Of a stretch of DNA of 22,094 nucleotides, positions 1 to 5,918 are shown one piece after another. Position 1 is the stretch's first letter; the number at the start of each line of letters is the position of its first letter. Location: positions 1 to 22,094 of the forward strand of contig JACUTP010000007.1 in assembly GCA_014859785.1 (NCBI GenBank). The letters are read 5' to 3'. The position numbers and the translations under genes are program-made. The notes beneath the pieces were generated by a model, which was given only the letters and a program-made list of their open reading frames with translations, ran no database searches and was not told the DNA's origin. This DNA comes from Candidatus Methanoperedentaceae archaeon. GTDB taxonomy: Archaea > Halobacteriota > Methanosarcinia > Methanosarcinales > Methanoperedenaceae.

Positions 1-962
1 ACCACAATCCTTCCCTGCGAATGTTCAATATCCTTCAGGAAACTATCAATGGATGCACCTTCGCGTTCCGTTCGCAATAGCTCATCAGTAATAAGCAGCG
101 TCTCAACCGCCCCCACACCCTGTGCATTCCTGACATCACCCATACCGTACGAAGCCCTGCCGTCCGTTGCTATCTCCCTCATCAGGTCCTCGATAAGATT
201 CGCCTCCCTGCCGATACGGGATTCTTCCATTATCCTGTCAACAGCACCGCGGCGCAGCACCTCCTGGAATCCGGAAACACCTATGGAAGTCGTATCTTCG
301 GTAACAATCTTTTTTGCAAGCTCAGGTTCTCTCGTCTTAACAAAATCAAGGAAATCCTCTTTCGTGAACCCGGGACCTGCAAGGATCACGCTGTCCACTT
401 TCCCGGCAGCATTTTTTAACTGCGTTACTAACTCACCAAAGAACGCATTCCTCTGGTTCCCCTCGCCTTTCCCCAGGGATTGCTTCAGTGTGGATGATTC
501 TTCCACCCCGTACTGCCTGACAAACCCGATTGAGGCTTCCCCTTCCTCGATGGTGGCTATTACAACCTTTGGTCTCCTGGCTGCTATTGCTGCTTCCTTT
601 ATTCGTTCAAGCTGGTCGTTTTTCCACTTCTTTATTACAGAAAAATTAGTCCCTTCCTCAATATTCAGGGTATGGTAGGAGCCAATATCCATACCGTCTG
701 TAATGATTCCGTGGATACGCAGCCGGTTTGCGAACTTATGGAACTCAACCTTCTCGACCTGTACACCAAGCCGAACGTTTTTCTTTTCGGCTTTTTCAGG
801 TCTTAACTTATCTGTCGCTCCCTCAACCCGCCTTTTAGTGACGGAATACACGATATCACCCGGTTCAAGTATGTATTTCAGGTGCCAGAGGTCATCCAGT
901 GATTCTGTAACAAGACCTATCTCACCTTCATTGAACTTGAGGTGTTTTTTCAGGACTTTCAT
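1..962 (-). CDS. pelA: Pelota / Dom34 mRNA surveillance factor (C-terminus cut by window edge)
   Basis: Archaeal Pelota is an eRF1-like factor that works with an EF1A-type GTPase to rescue stalled ribosomes. I translated the minus strand from the ATG at 962. It is open to the window edge, giving about 320 residues; the family is about 350, so only the C-terminal end is missing. The start MKVLKKHLKFNEGEIGLVTE and the following LDDLWHLKYILEPGD segment are the typical Sm-like N-terminal domain. The central segment (VVIATIEEGEASIGFVRQYG) and the C-terminal part (GPGFTKEDFLDFVK) follow in the usual order. As expected for Pelota, I see no GGQ peptide-release motif. The start lies 3 nt after the stop of the upstream membrane protein gene, with GGTGA just before the ATG, so the two are probably co-transcribed and co-translated. 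Identity is confident. Confidence 0.93.
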   Translation of the reverse strand, partial: MKVLKKHLKFNEGEIGLVTESLDDLWHLKYILEPGDIVYSVTKRRVEGATDKLRPEKAEKKNVRLGVQVEKVEFHKFANRLRIHGIITDGMDIGSYHTLNIEEGTNFSVIKKWKNDQLERIKEAAIAARRPKVVIATIEEGEASIGFVRQYGVEESSTLKQSLGKGEGNQRNAFFGELVTQLKNAAGKVDSVILAGPGFTKEDFLDFVKTREPELAKKIVTEDTTSIGVSGFQEVLRRGAVDRIMEESRIGREANLIEDLMREIATDGRASYGMGDVRNAQGVGAVETLLITDELLRTEREGASIDSFLKDIEHSQGRIV

Positions 963-965
963 TAT

Positions 966-1499
966 TCACCACAATTTACGCAGGATATAAAAAAGAATTA
1001 CAATAAGTATGATTCCCATCAGCCAGACCAGAGGTTCCATGGGTGTATATATTCCAGCAGGTGGATTTTCGTTATCAGTCCTCATGTTGTTATCAGGCAC
1101 TTTTTCTGTCATGACAGGAGCGGGCAGGTCAGGGTCTTTATACTGGTAAACAGGTGACAGTGTCACGAGTCCCTCTTCGGATGAGCCTGCATACACGTTA
1201 TTCACCCTTGCTGAGAATATGGTAATGTTTGTCTTATTGTAAATGAAATAATCTCCAATCGCGACGATATCGCTTTTTACGGCTTCATCGTTAATTGTTA
1301 ACTGAAGCCATATCGAGCCGTCATCGCGGACACTTTTCACGCTGATAATATATTTCTGGTACAGTGTATATGAGTCCCCGCTTGTAATATAAACGGTTGT
1401 GCCGTCCAGCAATACTTTACCGGTATCATCCGCGCCTGATACCACTGGCGATATAAGGAACAATGATATTAACAAGCAGATTTTTCCAATCCCTTTCAT
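966..1499 (-). CDS. Secreted, membrane-anchored protein with an S-layer-type (DUF1608-like) domain
   Basis: This 177-residue protein has an N-terminal signal peptide (about residues 1-22, ending near SGA) and a C-terminal membrane helix (about 155-173) followed by RKLW. It is therefore probably anchored with the body outside the cell. The body (about 26-125) has the layout of one half of the Methanosarcina S-layer domain: a gene-start strand (KVLLDGTTVYI), a YIISVKSVRDDGSIWLQLTIND strand pair, and GDYFIYNKTNITIFSARVNNVY. That resemblance is my reading of the pattern, not a search result. It is much shorter than true S-layer proteins, so it is more likely an accessory envelope protein. It is followed after 3 nt by pelA, an odd pairing of envelope and translation genes. 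The TATA box at 1528-1537 lies about 30 bp upstream of the ATG. Confidence 0.7.
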   Translation of the reverse strand: MKGIGKICLLISLFLISPVVSGADDTGKVLLDGTTVYITSGDSYTLYQKYIISVKSVRDDGSIWLQLTINDEAVKSDIVAIGDYFIYNKTNITIFSARVNNVYAGSSEEGLVTLSPVYQYKDPDLPAPVMTEKVPDNNMRTDNENPPAGIYTPMEPLVWLMGIILIVILFYILRKLW

Positions 1500-1527
1500 A
1501 TTATTTACAATGAGTTTGTACGCATGC

Positions 1528-1537
1528 TTATATATTT
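1528..1537. promoter_or_regulatory. Shared TATA box of divergent promoters
   Basis: The box TTATATATTT is near-palindromic and lies between two divergent genes. It is 29 bp from the minus-strand ATG (1499) and 21-30 bp from the plus-strand ATG (1558). On the minus strand it is preceded by a purine-rich GGAAA, a good BRE. The plus-strand flank is a poorer BRE. Both spacings predict very short or absent leaders. Confidence 0.6.
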
Positions 1538-1557
1538 CCTTTGCATCTCAAACACTC

Positions 1558-1821
1558 ATGGCAATATCGGTTCGGCTATGTTCGGGCAGGACATCATTCG
1601 AGGTAACAACCGGCATAAAAATAGACCTCATAAAAGCCAGCGGGAAATTAAAGGCAAAGGTGGCAACAAGGCATATATTGTTGCTGAATTACATGGGAGT
1701 GGATGTTTCGATGTACCCGAGCGGCAGGATGCTTATTAAAGCCCAAAACGAAGAAAGCTCCCTTAAAATAGCCGGTTACCTGCTTGATGAACTTGGTTTA
1801 GCGGAACCACCAAAAACATGA
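1558..1821 (+). CDS. Small conserved archaeal protein, possibly with a TBP-half-like fold
   Basis: An 87-residue protein of unknown function. I chose the ATG at 1558 rather than the longer in-frame start at 1399. The longer form would overlap the divergent gene, while the TATA box at 1528-1537 predicts transcription starting essentially at this ATG. The protein has no membrane segment or metal motif. The order VATRHILLLNYMGVDVSMYPSGRMLIKA followed by ESSLKIAGYLLDEL (strand, strand, YPSGRMLIKA strand, long helix) recalls one half-repeat of the TATA-binding protein. That similarity is by eye and may be only topological. It precedes another small protein gene by 32 nt, and the two may form an operon. 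Confidence 0.65.
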   Translation: MAISVRLCSGRTSFEVTTGIKIDLIKASGKLKAKVATRHILLLNYMGVDVSMYPSGRMLIKAQNEESSLKIAGYLLDELGLAEPPKT

Positions 1822-1853
1822 TAAGAGATTAAAACAATATTGATTTTGAAAAC

Positions 1854-2084
1854 ATGAAGAGCTACTTGATTATCTGGTTTAGCAGTGAAGGCGGGAAACC
1901 ATCTGATATTAACCGGCGCCTGATGTCCCTGGGCTTCAAGCCAATGCAGGGGAGTCATGATTATGTATATGAATGGGGGAAAAACGTTGATGTCGATGAA
2001 ATCCTGAACTTCGGGGATAAGGTCCAGATAACACTCAAGGAATTAAACGTGATGTTCAAGCTTGAAACGATTACCCCCGGTTAG
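1854..2084 (+). CDS. Small conserved hypothetical protein
   Basis: A 76-residue protein that I do not recognise. It has a compact alpha/beta pattern: strand SYLIIWFSS, helix PSDINRRLMSLG, strand SHDYVYEWG, helix VDEILNFGDKVQITLKELNV, then a last strand FKLETI. This suggests a ferredoxin-like small domain, but no catalytic motif is visible. The ATG at 1854 follows AAAAC and has no strong ribosome-binding site. It lies 32 nt after the preceding small gene on the same strand. Codon use matches its neighbours, and the end at 2084 is clean. Confidence 0.6.
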   Translation: MKSYLIIWFSSEGGKPSDINRRLMSLGFKPMQGSHDYVYEWGKNVDVDEILNFGDKVQITLKELNVMFKLETITPG

Positions 2085-2119
2085 TTTATGGTTATCATCT
2101 TTTTTATCAAATCTGTTAT

Positions 2120-2132
2120 CGAAAACTATTAA
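2120..2132 (+). promoter_or_regulatory. Candidate promoter (BRE + TATA) of the putative RNA gene
   Basis: CGAAAA (2120-2125) followed by CTATTAA (2126-2132) matches an archaeal BRE/TATA arrangement. A start about 25 nt downstream would fall near 2153, just before the first hairpin of the putative RNA. No protein gene follows on this strand, so the promoter would serve a non-coding transcript. Confidence 0.4.
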
Positions 2133-2152
2133 CCGTAATAAAATAAAGTACT

Positions 2153-2435
2153 ATTTGCCTTATACATGAGATAAGGTGCACGCTATGATGAGCTAGCTGG
2201 GACAGAAGAACCTTAAATTGCATAATTCCGGCTTCCCGGGTGTAGAATCCCCGTGACCGTTCATGGTCTAAAAGGAAGCAGGTTCTGCTGGATTACTCCT
2301 ACCATTGTGCGAAAGAGAGCGCATGAAGCGCGATTTACGGTAACGCGGTACAGAATTTCGTGCCGCATGGGTGCCGTAAGCCCGGGGGATAAGCAGGAAA
2401 CGGTCATCCCTGCGGGTCAGCTCATCACCCATCCT
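2153..2435 (+). ncRNA. Putative structured non-coding RNA, family unknown
   Basis: This stretch has no credible ORF but contains many helices, and it looks richer in GC than the AT-rich DNA before it. A 6-bp hairpin (CCTTAT 2158-2163 with ATAAGG 2171-2176) comes first. TGATGAGCT (2186-2194) then pairs perfectly with AGCTCATCA (2419-2427), closing about 240 nt as one domain. Inside it, GACC/GGTC, AGCAG/CTGCT, TGCG/CGCA, CGCG/CGCG, GGTAC/GTGCC (one G-U) and GCAGG/CCTGC make successive local hairpins, and ATCCCC can pair with GGGGAT over a longer distance. I could not match it to RNase P RNA, SRP RNA, a known riboswitch or a group II intron. The strand is inferred from the upstream promoter-like element. 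It could instead be a structured 3' region of the convergent winged-helix gene. Confidence 0.45.
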
Positions 2436-2951
2436 TCATTTTGATAGGGCATATTCAATATTCATTAACGGGTTGCCTTTATCCATGAACCTGTATTCCC
2501 TCTGGTTACGGTTCCCCCTTCTTTCAAGGATATTGTCGCGGTGCATCCTGGCAAGATACGTGGAAACCGTGCTCAGGTTAATCTTACCGTAAACAGTCTC
2601 GTACTGTCTTTTTACATCAAGTGATGAAAACCACACCCTGGGATACTCGAACCTCAGGAACATTTCAAGCCGCTCCTTTAATGTGAGGTCAGGTTGCGGG
2701 ATATCATGGAGTGGTTCTGGTATGTTCCGTTCACTCTTCACAGCCGAGAGTATGAACTTTGTTGCTGACATGCTCCAGAATTCTCCCTCGAAGTCCGCAT
2801 ATGCCTTTGTCCCGTCTGGCTTGACAAGCTGGATGCTGATTTCATCGGCTTCTGTATCATTAATATAAGTAAGTGCCATTTCGGCAGCTCCCGCCCCCTT
2901 GAACTTTATGCTTCCTGCGTGTTTGCCTTCGATATCAAGCCGAATTCTCAT
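2436..2951 (-). CDS. Winged-helix protein with an N-terminal beta-rich domain (putative regulator)
   Basis: A 171-residue protein. Residues 1-75 look beta-rich (RIRLDIEGKHAGSIKFKG, EISIQLVKPDGTKAYADFEGEFW) and could be a sensing or dimer domain. Residues about 90-156 resemble a winged helix: helix LKERLEMFLRFEY, helix FSSLDVKRQYETVYG, recognition helix LSTVSTYLARMHRDNIL, then a wing ERRGNRNQREYRF. It is probably an archaeal transcription regulator, but its target and ligand are unknown. The gene is isolated between the putative RNA (convergent) and a 467-nt gene-free stretch. Its start overlaps the stop of an 18-codon upstream ORF (ATGA). Its own GAGG ribosome-binding site, 4 nt before the ATG, can pair with an upstream CCTC, which suggests control in the leader. 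Confidence 0.7.
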   Translation of the reverse strand: MRIRLDIEGKHAGSIKFKGAGAAEMALTYINDTEADEISIQLVKPDGTKAYADFEGEFWSMSATKFILSAVKSERNIPEPLHDIPQPDLTLKERLEMFLRFEYPRVWFSSLDVKRQYETVYGKINLSTVSTYLARMHRDNILERRGNRNQREYRFMDKGNPLMNIEYALSK

Positions 2952-3004
2952 AGTTCCTCAAAAAACAGGAGGCTGCCCGCCCTGTCTGGCGGACAGCACC
3001 ACAT
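2948..3004 (-). CDS. Leader peptide-like upstream ORF (18 codons)
   Basis: An ATG at 3004 with a strong GGAGGGG ribosome-binding site 8 nt ahead opens an ORF encoding MWCCPPDRAGSLLFFEEL. Its TGA overlaps the ATG of the winged-helix gene in the ATGA form typical of translational coupling. The ORF runs through the hairpin at 2972-2997 and the following T-tract. It has tandem Cys codons and a Pro-Pro pair, where ribosomes might pause. It could equally be a chance ORF across a repeat-like hairpin, since it is very short. Confidence 0.35.
   Translation of the reverse strand: MWCCPPDRAGSLLFFEEL
2964..2997 (-). promoter_or_regulatory. Leader hairpin followed by T-tract (attenuator-like)
   Basis: On the minus strand GCTGTCCGCC (2997-2988) and GGCGGGCAGC (2981-2972) form a 10-bp stem with one mismatch and a 6-nt loop. 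The sequence CTCCTG then leads to a run of six T. This is the layout of an intrinsic terminator, placed 13-46 nt before the start of the winged-helix gene. Alternatively it is a dispersed palindromic (REP-like) element; only this copy is in the window. Confidence 0.4.
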
Positions 3005-3077
3005 CCGGATTCCCCTCCGATGTCTCCTTCTTGGGTGGAATGGTTGTGAACGACATGTCAATAAATGTATATTAGTA

Positions 3078-3092
3078 GTATATATGCTTTTC
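3078..3092 (-). promoter_or_regulatory. Candidate promoter of the winged-helix gene
   Basis: Read on the minus strand, GAAAAG followed by CATATATAC is a good BRE/TATA pair. Transcription would start near 3055, giving a leader of about 100 nt. That is long for an archaeal gene, and it would contain the upstream ORF and hairpin. Confidence 0.45.
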
Positions 3093-3122
3093 AATGGAAA
3101 TAGGGGTTTTAATGGATTTTAA

Positions 3123-3418
3123 TAGTTTTTAATATAAAAGAGCAGTTAAAAACAGTTATTTACTGTTTATTTGTTTTTATAATCGTTTTAACTTAATAAA
3201 CATCATAAAATTTTCCTGTTGTTCTTAAAATGCCCTGTGAATCCATAGATTATTTTTCCACTTGAAACAGAGGGGTTACCTATTTTCAGTTAAAAACAGT
3301 TAATTACAATTTATATTCAAAAATAATCCTTTTTAATGCTTATTTTATTATTTATAAAGTAAAACAACATATGTAATCAGGATCAAATCTGCAATAAAAG
3401 AAAAAACAGGTAAAGAGC
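3123..3418. other. AT-rich gene-free stretch with a repeated 16-mer
   Basis: No convincing ORF or RNA fold is visible here. The exact 16-mer CAGTTAAAAACAGTTA occurs at 3143-3158 and again at 3287-3302, each holding two CAGTTA half-sites. TTTTAAT-type runs recur just upstream (3107-3135). The stretch lies upstream of the winged-helix gene's promoter and downstream of the TusA-family gene. It may hold regulator binding sites, or it may be low-complexity spacer. Confidence 0.4.
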
Positions 3419-3667
3419 TTATTCCCCTTTCCTGATTAAAAAATAGAAATGGTCGTCTTTCTTATACAGTTTAATGAGCTGGTGCCCTGCCCTCTTTGAC
3501 CAGCGCGGTATATCCTGGACAGCAGCAGGGTCATCCGTAACCAGTTCAAGCACTTCATTTACATTGAGCTTTTCCATTTCCTGTGTAGTATTGAATATCG
3601 GCACAGGGCAGTATAACCCGATACAGTCAAGTTTACTGTCCGGTTTTATGCTTTCTTCTTCATTCAT
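3419..3667 (-). CDS. TusA/SirA-family sulfur carrier protein
   Basis: An 82-residue protein of the TusA/SirA/YedF family, small proteins that pass persulfide sulfur for thiolation or cofactor synthesis. The defining CPxP motif is present (LDCIGLYCPVPIFNT), with the catalytic Cys in GLYCPVP. It is followed by the typical LEVVTDDPAAVQDIPRWSKRAGH-type segment (here LELVTDDPAAVQDI) and a C-terminal strand HFYFLIRKG. I placed the start at the ATG at 3667; the codon just before it is TTG and is a weaker candidate. The gene stands alone, 85 nt from the end of htpX, so the sulfur acceptor cannot be guessed from context. Family assignment is firm; the exact role in this archaeon is unknown. Confidence 0.9.
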   Translation of the reverse strand: MNEEESIKPDSKLDCIGLYCPVPIFNTTQEMEKLNVNEVLELVTDDPAAVQDIPRWSKRAGHQLIKLYKKDDHFYFLIRKGE

Positions 3668-3752
3668 CAAACCAGCCTTTACCTGTTAAGGATTGGAATG
3701 TTTCTTCCCTCAATTCGATAAAGCACATGCTGCTTCTGGAATCGCAGAAACA

Positions 3753-4715
3753 TTAATAGGCGGATACCCCATTTAAATGGGATAACCGCTGGATGCGCTT
3801 TAGCATGTTCGGATGCGTGCTCATCATTTCCATAAATTTATCTGCTGAACTTATATTGACAGGTTTTGTCCTGAGAGCCATCAGTTCATTCATGTCAATG
3901 GTACCGCTGTTATCAAGGTCAATCTGGGAAAGTTCCCTGATTTCGTTTGAGGCACGTGACGGGTCACTTACAAAGAACGCTTTCATGCCCTCTGCCTGTT
4001 TCAAGGTGTCCCTGGGAATCCTTGCACTTCCGTATACAAGTTTATACAGGGCAGAGGCAAGGTGATGCGGGGAACTGCCAAGTTTTACCGCACCCTCGTC
4101 TGCATAGTATTCCCTTATTCTTGAAACATACAATACCATCATGTTGGTTATGAAATACAACACAAAAGCCGCTATCCCGATAAGGACGTTGTTTCCCCTG
4201 TCCCTTCCACCTGAGAACATGAAACTCCATGCAAGAAACCAGCATATCATAGGGATGACGCTTATCATCGTAATTACTGCAACATCCCTGTTTTTCAGGT
4301 GGGAGATTTCATGCGCAAGGACAGCTCTCAGTTCCTTTTCATCGAGAAGCTGCATGATTCCTTCTGTCACGCACACGCGCCCGTCCTTTGCCCATCTCCC
4401 GAAAGCAAATGCATTGGGTATGTGCGTTCTGGCAACACCAATCCTGGGTTTAGGGATTCTTGCATCCCTTGCAAGTTCCCCGACCATCCTGTGAAGTGCA
4501 GGTGCTTCTTTTTCATCCACGTACTTTACATGCATGGACCATTCAACCATCTTCGGTCCTATCATGTACTGTATAAACATCATGAATGACGCAAGTACGC
4601 CGTAAAAATAGATGCCGCCGCCGAGTCCCATAACATTTGCGGCAACTATTGCAATCGCATAAATTATGCCAAACAGCAGCGTCATTACCAGATATAATCT
4701 CAATTTAAGCCACAT
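3753..4715 (-). CDS. htpX: HtpX-like membrane zinc metalloprotease (M48) with an EF-hand loop
   Basis: HtpX proteases cut misfolded membrane proteins. The protein starts with two membrane helices (about residues 8-30 and 36-55), then the zinc site HEISH (135-139) with the third ligand Glu in REYYAD (about 202). Two more membrane helices lie between them, the usual HtpX plan. I chose the ATG at 4715, which has AGGTGA 8 nt ahead, over an in-frame GTG at 4727; the product is 320 residues. In the C-terminal part, DLDNSGTIDMNE (266-277) fits the canonical calcium-binding EF-hand loop exactly. The gene lies 39 nt after the BlaR1-like protease gene and is probably in the same operon under the BlaI-type repressor. 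This suggests induction by envelope stress. Confidence 0.92.
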   Translation of the reverse strand: MWLKLRLYLVMTLLFGIIYAIAIVAANVMGLGGGIYFYGVLASFMMFIQYMIGPKMVEWSMHVKYVDEKEAPALHRMVGELARDARIPKPRIGVARTHIPNAFAFGRWAKDGRVCVTEGIMQLLDEKELRAVLAHEISHLKNRDVAVITMISVIPMICWFLAWSFMFSGGRDRGNNVLIGIAAFVLYFITNMMVLYVSRIREYYADEGAVKLGSSPHHLASALYKLVYGSARIPRDTLKQAEGMKAFFVSDPSRASNEIRELSQIDLDNSGTIDMNELMALRTKPVNISSADKFMEMMSTHPNMLKRIQRLSHLNGVSAY

Positions 4716-4754
4716 ATTTTTATTCACCTGTTCTTTGTCTTAAAATCATTATCC

Positions 4755-5435
4755 TTAAATAAATAGTTTATCCACCTTTTGCCGCGCAGATATGAGTGGT
4801 TCCATTCCTGCAATTCTTGCTGCAAAAGCATCAGCCATGTGCTCAAGCTCGTGTTCGGTGGAATAAGAAAATGTCATGAACGATAGCTGTTTGAGAAGCG
4901 GTGTCCTTGAATTGTTGCGGATATGCCATGCCTCGTGTGCAAGAACTGCTTTTAATTCGTTATCGTCCAGCACCTCAAGAAGCCCCACAGACACGAAAAT
5001 CGACCTGCCTGATGCGAAGGCTCTGGGAACGGCGGAATCATAATAATACACGGAAGCTGATGTGAGCCTGTCCACGAATTCCTGTCCCCATTCCATAATG
5101 CTGGCAATGGGTTTTGCATCCAGGCGCCTGATCAGTATTTTGTCATAGAACCTGAGCAATCCGAATATCAGTACAGTGGATACTACCACATAAGTGAAGT
5201 AAAGGTAAACTGTGAGCATCCCGCTGCACTGCATAATATAAAATGTTGCAAGGATTGCTAACAGGACAGCAAACTGTGCCGAAATGAATGTGAAAAGCCT
5301 CTGCTCTGGTCTTGTTCGCATCCATCGTGCGGCAAGTAGCGCTATGGAAACAACCACCAGTAAACCGATATACGGTGCAAAATCAGATAAGCTAAGGCAC
5401 AAGCCTATGCAGTTCAGTTCACCTATTATGTTCAT
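4755..5435 (-). CDS. BlaR1/MecR1-like membrane metalloprotease (M48/M56 type)
   Basis: A 226-residue membrane protein. Hydrophobic helices lie at about 20-37, 48-68 and 74-95. A cytosolic-type zinc protease domain follows, with HEAWH (167-171) and EHMAD (198-202) giving the third ligand. The segment SAVPRAFASGRSIFVSVGLLEVLDDNELKAVLAHE is typical of M48/M56 proteases. In BlaR1 and MecR1 such a domain destroys the paired BlaI/MecI repressor. Here the ATG overlaps the stop of the BlaI-type gene by 4 nt, the same pairing. It lacks the C-terminal penicillin-binding sensor of BlaR1, so the signal must differ. HtpX follows, probably in the same transcript. The protease call is firm; the signalling role is inferred from context. 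Confidence 0.85.
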   Translation of the reverse strand: MNIIGELNCIGLCLSLSDFAPYIGLLVVVSIALLAARWMRTRPEQRLFTFISAQFAVLLAILATFYIMQCSGMLTVYLYFTYVVVSTVLIFGLLRFYDKILIRRLDAKPIASIMEWGQEFVDRLTSASVYYYDSAVPRAFASGRSIFVSVGLLEVLDDNELKAVLAHEAWHIRNNSRTPLLKQLSFMTFSYSTEHELEHMADAFAARIAGMEPLISARQKVDKLFI

Positions 5436-5791
5436 TTCTTACCACTGTATTTTGAGAAATTTTCAACTGCAAGCGGACCGAATGCGTCAACAAGGCTGTC
5501 CAGTACCCTTGTAGTAATCTCTGATGCGGCTTCCTCCTCTGAGAAAACAGGTGAGTAAACATACCTGACCCTGCCATTCACATTATCAACACTGCGTTTT
5601 GCATATCCTGCCTTTACAAGCCGGTCAAGTGTTCCTGCAATGCTTGTGAGTGGAATCTTTGTCTTTTCGGTAAGCTCCGAGGTCATCATATCGCCATCGG
5701 TCCATAATACCCTGAGTATGGCTGCCTCGATCGGACTGAAGAACTTGGTTAGTCCCTCGTTTGATATATTAATCTGGTCAAGCTTAACCAT
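5432..5791 (-). CDS. BlaI/MecI-family winged-helix repressor
   Basis: A 119-residue protein. A winged helix (about 18-82: FFSPIEAAILRVLWTDGDMMTSELTEKTKIPLTSIAGTLDRLVKAGYAKRS..RVRYVYSPVF) is followed by a C-terminal dimerisation helix region (EEEAASEITTRVLDSLVDAFG), the layout of BlaI/MecI. I chose the ATG at 5791 because a TATA-like TTTAAA lies 25 bp upstream and palindromes sit between them; the longer frame to 5881 would run through that promoter. Near the C-terminus, LAVENFSK holds an Asn-Phe pair (111-112) resembling the Asn-Phe site where BlaR1-type proteases cut BlaI/MecI. The gene is coupled by ATGA to a BlaR1-like protease. It probably represses its own operon. Confidence 0.88.
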   Translation of the reverse strand: MVKLDQINISNEGLTKFFSPIEAAILRVLWTDGDMMTSELTEKTKIPLTSIAGTLDRLVKAGYAKRSVDNVNGRVRYVYSPVFSEEEAASEITTRVLDSLVDAFGPLAVENFSKYSGKK

Positions 5792-5793
5792 GT

Positions 5794-5825
5794 GTTTACA
5801 ATTAACGTAAACTGATTTAAAGTTT
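5794..5825 (-). promoter_or_regulatory. Operator/promoter of the BlaI-like operon
   Basis: GTTTAC (5794-5799) and GTAAAC (5807-5812) form a perfect inverted repeat with a 7-nt spacer. It is placed between the TATA-like TTTAAA (5816-5821) and the ATG at 5791. A second inverted repeat, AAACT (5809-5813) with AGTTT (5821-5825), also 7 nt apart, overlaps the first and covers the TATA box. This is where an autorepressor would block transcription. Confidence 0.55.
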
Positions 5826-5882
5826 GCGCCGCTTTGGTTAAGATAGCCAAGATAGCCATACAGTGTGTGTTTGTGCGGCAAC

Positions 5883-5891
5883 TTTTAAATA
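5883..5891 (+). promoter_or_regulatory. TATA box of the MscS-family gene
   Basis: TTTTAAATA lies 28-36 bp before the ATG at 5919. AGGAAA precedes the start by about 5 nt and may serve as a weak ribosome-binding site. Confidence 0.5.
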
Positions 5892-5918
5892 ATTTAACTA
5901 CTTCTATCAGGAAACGGC

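Noticed and set aside
49..990. Plus-strand ORFs opposite pelA
   Set aside because: They are low-complexity, Ser-rich reverse-frame shadows of the clear Pelota frame.
1399..1557. N-terminal extension of the small protein at 1558
   Set aside because: It would overlap the signal peptide coding of the divergent gene and lie upstream of the TATA box.
2153..2435. RNase P RNA, SRP RNA or hammerhead ribozyme at the structured region
   Set aside because: GGAAGCAG near 2270 recalls SRP domain IV, ACAGAA recalls RNase P and TGATGAG recalls a hammerhead. In each case the surrounding required sequence (symmetrical loop, GAGGAAAGTCC partner, preceding C and GAAA) is missing.
5844..5861. Tandem AGATAGCCA repeat upstream of the BlaI-like gene
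   Set aside because: Only two short units, with no link to promoter or coding sequence; probably chance.
5792..5881. 30-residue extension of the BlaI-like protein
   Set aside because: It runs through the TATA element and operator palindromes and has no family similarity.
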